In this document: positions 13,804 to 14,974 of the stretch, in pieces | Layout of the letters: each line of letters starts with the position of its first letter | How positions within the stretch are numbered: position 1 is the stretch's first letter | NCBI GenBank assembly: GCA_964369355.1 | Contig: CAYJEO010000017.1 | Coordinates: forward strand, 1-14,974 | Length of the DNA stretch: 14,974 bases | Reading direction: 5' to 3' | From: CAYJEO01 sp964369355 | Lineage (GTDB): Bacteria > Bacillota_I > Bacilli_A > RF39 > UBA660 | Position numbers and translations under genes: made by a program | The notes under the pieces: model-generated | Told to the model about the DNA's origin: nothing | The model's database searches: none | Seen by the model: the letters and a program-made list of their open reading frames with translations, nothing else

Positions 13804-14352
13804 CAATTCTTCATAATATTCTTTTAATTCTTTAAATCTGTCATAATGAACTATTTCTCTTTGTCTTAAAAACATTAAAGGTCCTAATATATCGGGATCA
13901 CTAGTCATATCGATTAAATGTTCATAAGTTGCTCTAGCTTTCTGTTCTGATGCCATATTAGATTCTAAATCAGCTATAGCATCTCCTGTTGTACTTATAT
14001 AATTAGCTGTAAATGCATTACCAGAAGAATCGCATGGGAATACTGCATGATTAAATTTAGCATAATGACTTCCTAATCCAACACTTTCTAATTCTTCTAT
14101 ACTTGCTCCTTGCATTAGTTGATATATCATCGCAGCGATTATTTCACAGTGTCCTATTTCTTCTGTTCCAATATCTGTAAGTAATGCTTTCCCTCTATCA
14201 TCTGGCATTGTATATCTTTGATTTAAATATTGAATACAAGCTCCTAATTCCCCATAAGGACCTCCGTATTGTTCTGATAAATATTTAGCCATTTTTAAAT
14301 CTTTGTTTTTTATATTAACTGGATATTGTAGCGTTTTTTTATAAATCCACAT
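13783..14352 (-). CDS. cotJC: Spore coat protein CotJC, manganese-catalase family
   Basis: A 189-aa member of the manganese (non-haem) catalase family found in spore coats. It begins with MWIYKKTLQYPVNIKN, typical of CotJC. Candidate di-Mn ligands are all present: E35 in GELGA, E65 and H68 in IGTEEIGH, E136 in ASEQKA and H169 in REIVHYDRF. Their spacing matches that of the characterised catalases, so the active site looks intact. Start ATG (14352-14350) has AGGAGG upstream on the minus strand, and the gap to the preceding cotJ gene is only 9 nt, so the two form an operon. The last codons run through the terminator shared with typA. Peroxide detoxification in the spore is inferred from the family. 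Confidence 0.95.
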   Translation of the reverse strand: MWIYKKTLQYPVNIKNKDLKMAKYLSEQYGGPYGELGACIQYLNQRYTMPDDRGKALLTDIGTEEIGHCEIIAAMIYQLMQGASIEELESVGLGSHYAKFNHAVFPCDSSGNAFTANYISTTGDAIADLESNMASEQKARATYEHLIDMTSDPDILGPLMFLRQREIVHYDRFKELKEYYEELKKRPKN

Positions 14353-14361
14353 AAAAACCTC

Positions 14362-14775
14362 CTATATACTTTCCCAAGGCCAAGGAGATTTTATCCAGCC
14401 CCAAGAATTATCTTGTAAATTATCATCATTTACAAATAATGGACCATATTTATTTTCATAATATGATATAAATGTAGTTAAATCTACATTATATTGTTCA
14501 AATAACTTTCTAGCAGCTAAATTTTCTGGATGTAAATCTAAATATAAATTTAAGTCATGACATGCAAATGATAAAGATTGTATTGCTAACATCCATTCAG
14601 ATTGTTCACTAGTAGGACTTAGTTCTACAGGTTTAGTAAATCGATATGTATTATATAATTGAGGATACATATTCCCTCTAATAAAGCCTTGATAAGGATC
14701 ATATATATTATCTAAACTTTCATAAGGAAATTTTTCTTCTCTATAAAAATTATTATAATTATAATAGTTATTCAT
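14362..14775 (-). CDS. cotJB: Spore coat CotJA-CotJB fusion protein
   Basis: A 137-aa protein whose C-terminal half (about 62-135) is a CotJB domain: NLYLDLHPENLAAR, ENKYGPL and the ending SWGWIKSPWPWES are typical. The N-terminal part is Tyr/Asn-rich (MNNYYNYNNFY). Its residues about 25-50 (DPYQGFIRGNMYPQLYNTY) resemble the short CotJA protein, which is normally encoded by a separate gene just upstream. I read this as a CotJA-CotJB fusion; another view is a CotJB with a CotJA-like N-terminal extension. CotJ proteins are spore-coat components that assemble together with CotJC. The minus-strand ATG (14775-14773) is preceded by a strong AGGAGG. CotJC follows after 9 nt. No transmembrane segment is seen. 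The CotJB call is firm; the fusion is moderately supported. Confidence 0.85.
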   Translation of the reverse strand: MNNYYNYNNFYREEKFPYESLDNIYDPYQGFIRGNMYPQLYNTYRFTKPVELSPTSEQSEWMLAIQSLSFACHDLNLYLDLHPENLAARKLFEQYNVDLTTFISYYENKYGPLFVNDDNLQDNSWGWIKSPWPWESI

Positions 14776-14796
14776 AATTACCTCCTAAAATAAGGT

Positions 14797-14803
14797 ATGT
14801 ATG
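14797..14803 (-). promoter_or_regulatory. Possible sporulation (sigma-E-like) -10 box for cotJ
   Basis: On the minus strand CATACAT (14803-14797) resembles the sigma-E -10 CATACA core, and lies 21 nt before the cotJ start codon with AGGAGG between. The upstream -35 match (ACCTATA, 13-nt spacer) is weak and sits in a dyad. B. subtilis cotJ is sigma-E dependent, which makes this worth noting but not firm. Confidence 0.3.
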
Positions 14804-14828
14804 ACCTATATTTTTGTATAGGTTTTTT
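14804..14828 (+). terminator. Plus-oriented hairpin with T run between cotJ and tRNA-His
   Basis: Perfect 7-bp arms ACCTATA (14804-14810) and TATAGGT (14817-14823) flank a TTTTTG loop, followed by T to 14828. It has the form of a plus-strand terminator although no plus-strand gene ends here. It may stop transcripts antisense to cotJ before the tRNA, or the dyad may be a protein-binding site for cotJ control. Confidence 0.5.
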
Positions 14829-14848
14829 AACTATATTTTAAAAAGGTA

Positions 14849-14877
14849 TTGCTTTTTTCTAAAAAATAAAGTAAAAT
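14849..14877 (+). promoter_or_regulatory. tRNA-His promoter
   Basis: TTGCTT (14849-14854), a 17-nt spacer and TAAAAT (14872-14877) predict a start near 14884, about 11 nt before the mature tRNA 5' end. Confidence 0.68.
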
Positions 14878-14894
14878 ATATTTCGTAGTCAAAT

Positions 14895-14971
14895 GGCGGT
14901 TATGGTGAAGTGGTTAACACGGCAGATTGTGGTTCTGTTATTCGAGGGTTCGATCCCCTCTAGTCGCCCCA
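14895..14971 (+). tRNA. tRNA-His (anticodon GTG)
   Basis: A complete cloverleaf. The acceptor stem is 14896-14902 paired with 14961-14967, with G4-U69 and U5-G68 wobbles. The anticodon stem GCAGA/TCTGT holds anticodon GTG at 14929-14931, and the T arm contains GGGTTCGATCCCC. The extra 5' G (G-1, 14895) opposite C73 (14968), the identity element of tRNA-His, is encoded in the DNA, as is the 3' CCA (14969-14971). The sequence ends 3 nt later, so a following tRNA cluster cannot be excluded. Confidence 0.96.
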
Positions 14972-14974
14972 TTA

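Noticed and set aside
1..14974. CRISPR array, insertion sequence, phage or defence system
   Set aside because: No regularly spaced repeats, transposase, integrase or nuclease-toxin genes are visible on either strand.

Overview
This is a compact, very AT-rich stretch of a low-GC Firmicutes (Bacilli-type) chromosome. Leu is mostly TTA, Arg mostly AGA, and Trp is always TGG in conserved motifs, so the standard bacterial code applies. Two observations point to a small-genome, possibly endospore-forming member of the Bacilli. One is the gene order metG-tatD-G5/3D protein-rsmA and tilS-ftsH. The other is the spore-coat cotJ genes. I cannot name the species. Most of it reads as core genome: I see no insertion sequence, phage, CRISPR array or long repeat.

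Layout. 1-984 is the 3' part of metG, then a 55-aa two-helix membrane peptide (1096-1263). 1303-3643 holds tatD, a short secreted or anchored G5-3D cell-wall protein and rsmA, matching the B. subtilis metS-yabD-yabE-rnmV-ksgA order but without rnmV. 3711-4988 is a divergent alanine/glycine:cation symporter. 5018-9446 is an apparent operon: an unrecognised 159-aa membrane protein, ung, tilS and ftsH. These are packed with overlaps of 1 and 8 nt and a gap of 13 nt, and lack the hpt gene usually found between tilS and ftsH. Then come single-gene units for a TagO/WecA-type transferase (9528-10580), a DUF421/YetF-like membrane protein (10623-11360), a Nudix hydrolase (11440-11877) and typA/bipA (11966-13771). 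Convergent to typA on the minus strand is a cotJ operon with a CotJA-CotJB fusion (14775-14362) and a CotJC Mn-catalase-type protein (14352-13783). The window closes with tRNA-His (14895-14971).

How the genes work together. Most are housekeeping: tRNA charging and modification (metG, tilS, tRNA-His), rRNA methylation (rsmA), ribosome-associated GTPase (typA), uracil repair (ung), nuclease (tatD), membrane proteolysis (ftsH) and wall-polymer initiation (tagO). The cotJ pair is the only sporulation-specific unit.

The most striking signal is in the gaps. At least five genes share the same miniature cassette: an extended -10 box (TGnTATAAT-like), then about 6 nt, then a Shine-Dalgarno of the GGTGAT/GGTGG/AGGTGA register, then ATG. 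The predicted mRNA start falls on or next to the ribosome-binding site, leaving leaders of only about 9-11 nt. The preceding terminator hairpin commonly contains the upstream stop codon, and sometimes the next gene's -35 or -10 box. Secondary points are an FtsH with a C-terminal Rho_N/SAP-like tail, a CotJA-CotJB fusion, and a MetRS that ends right after its anticodon-binding domain.
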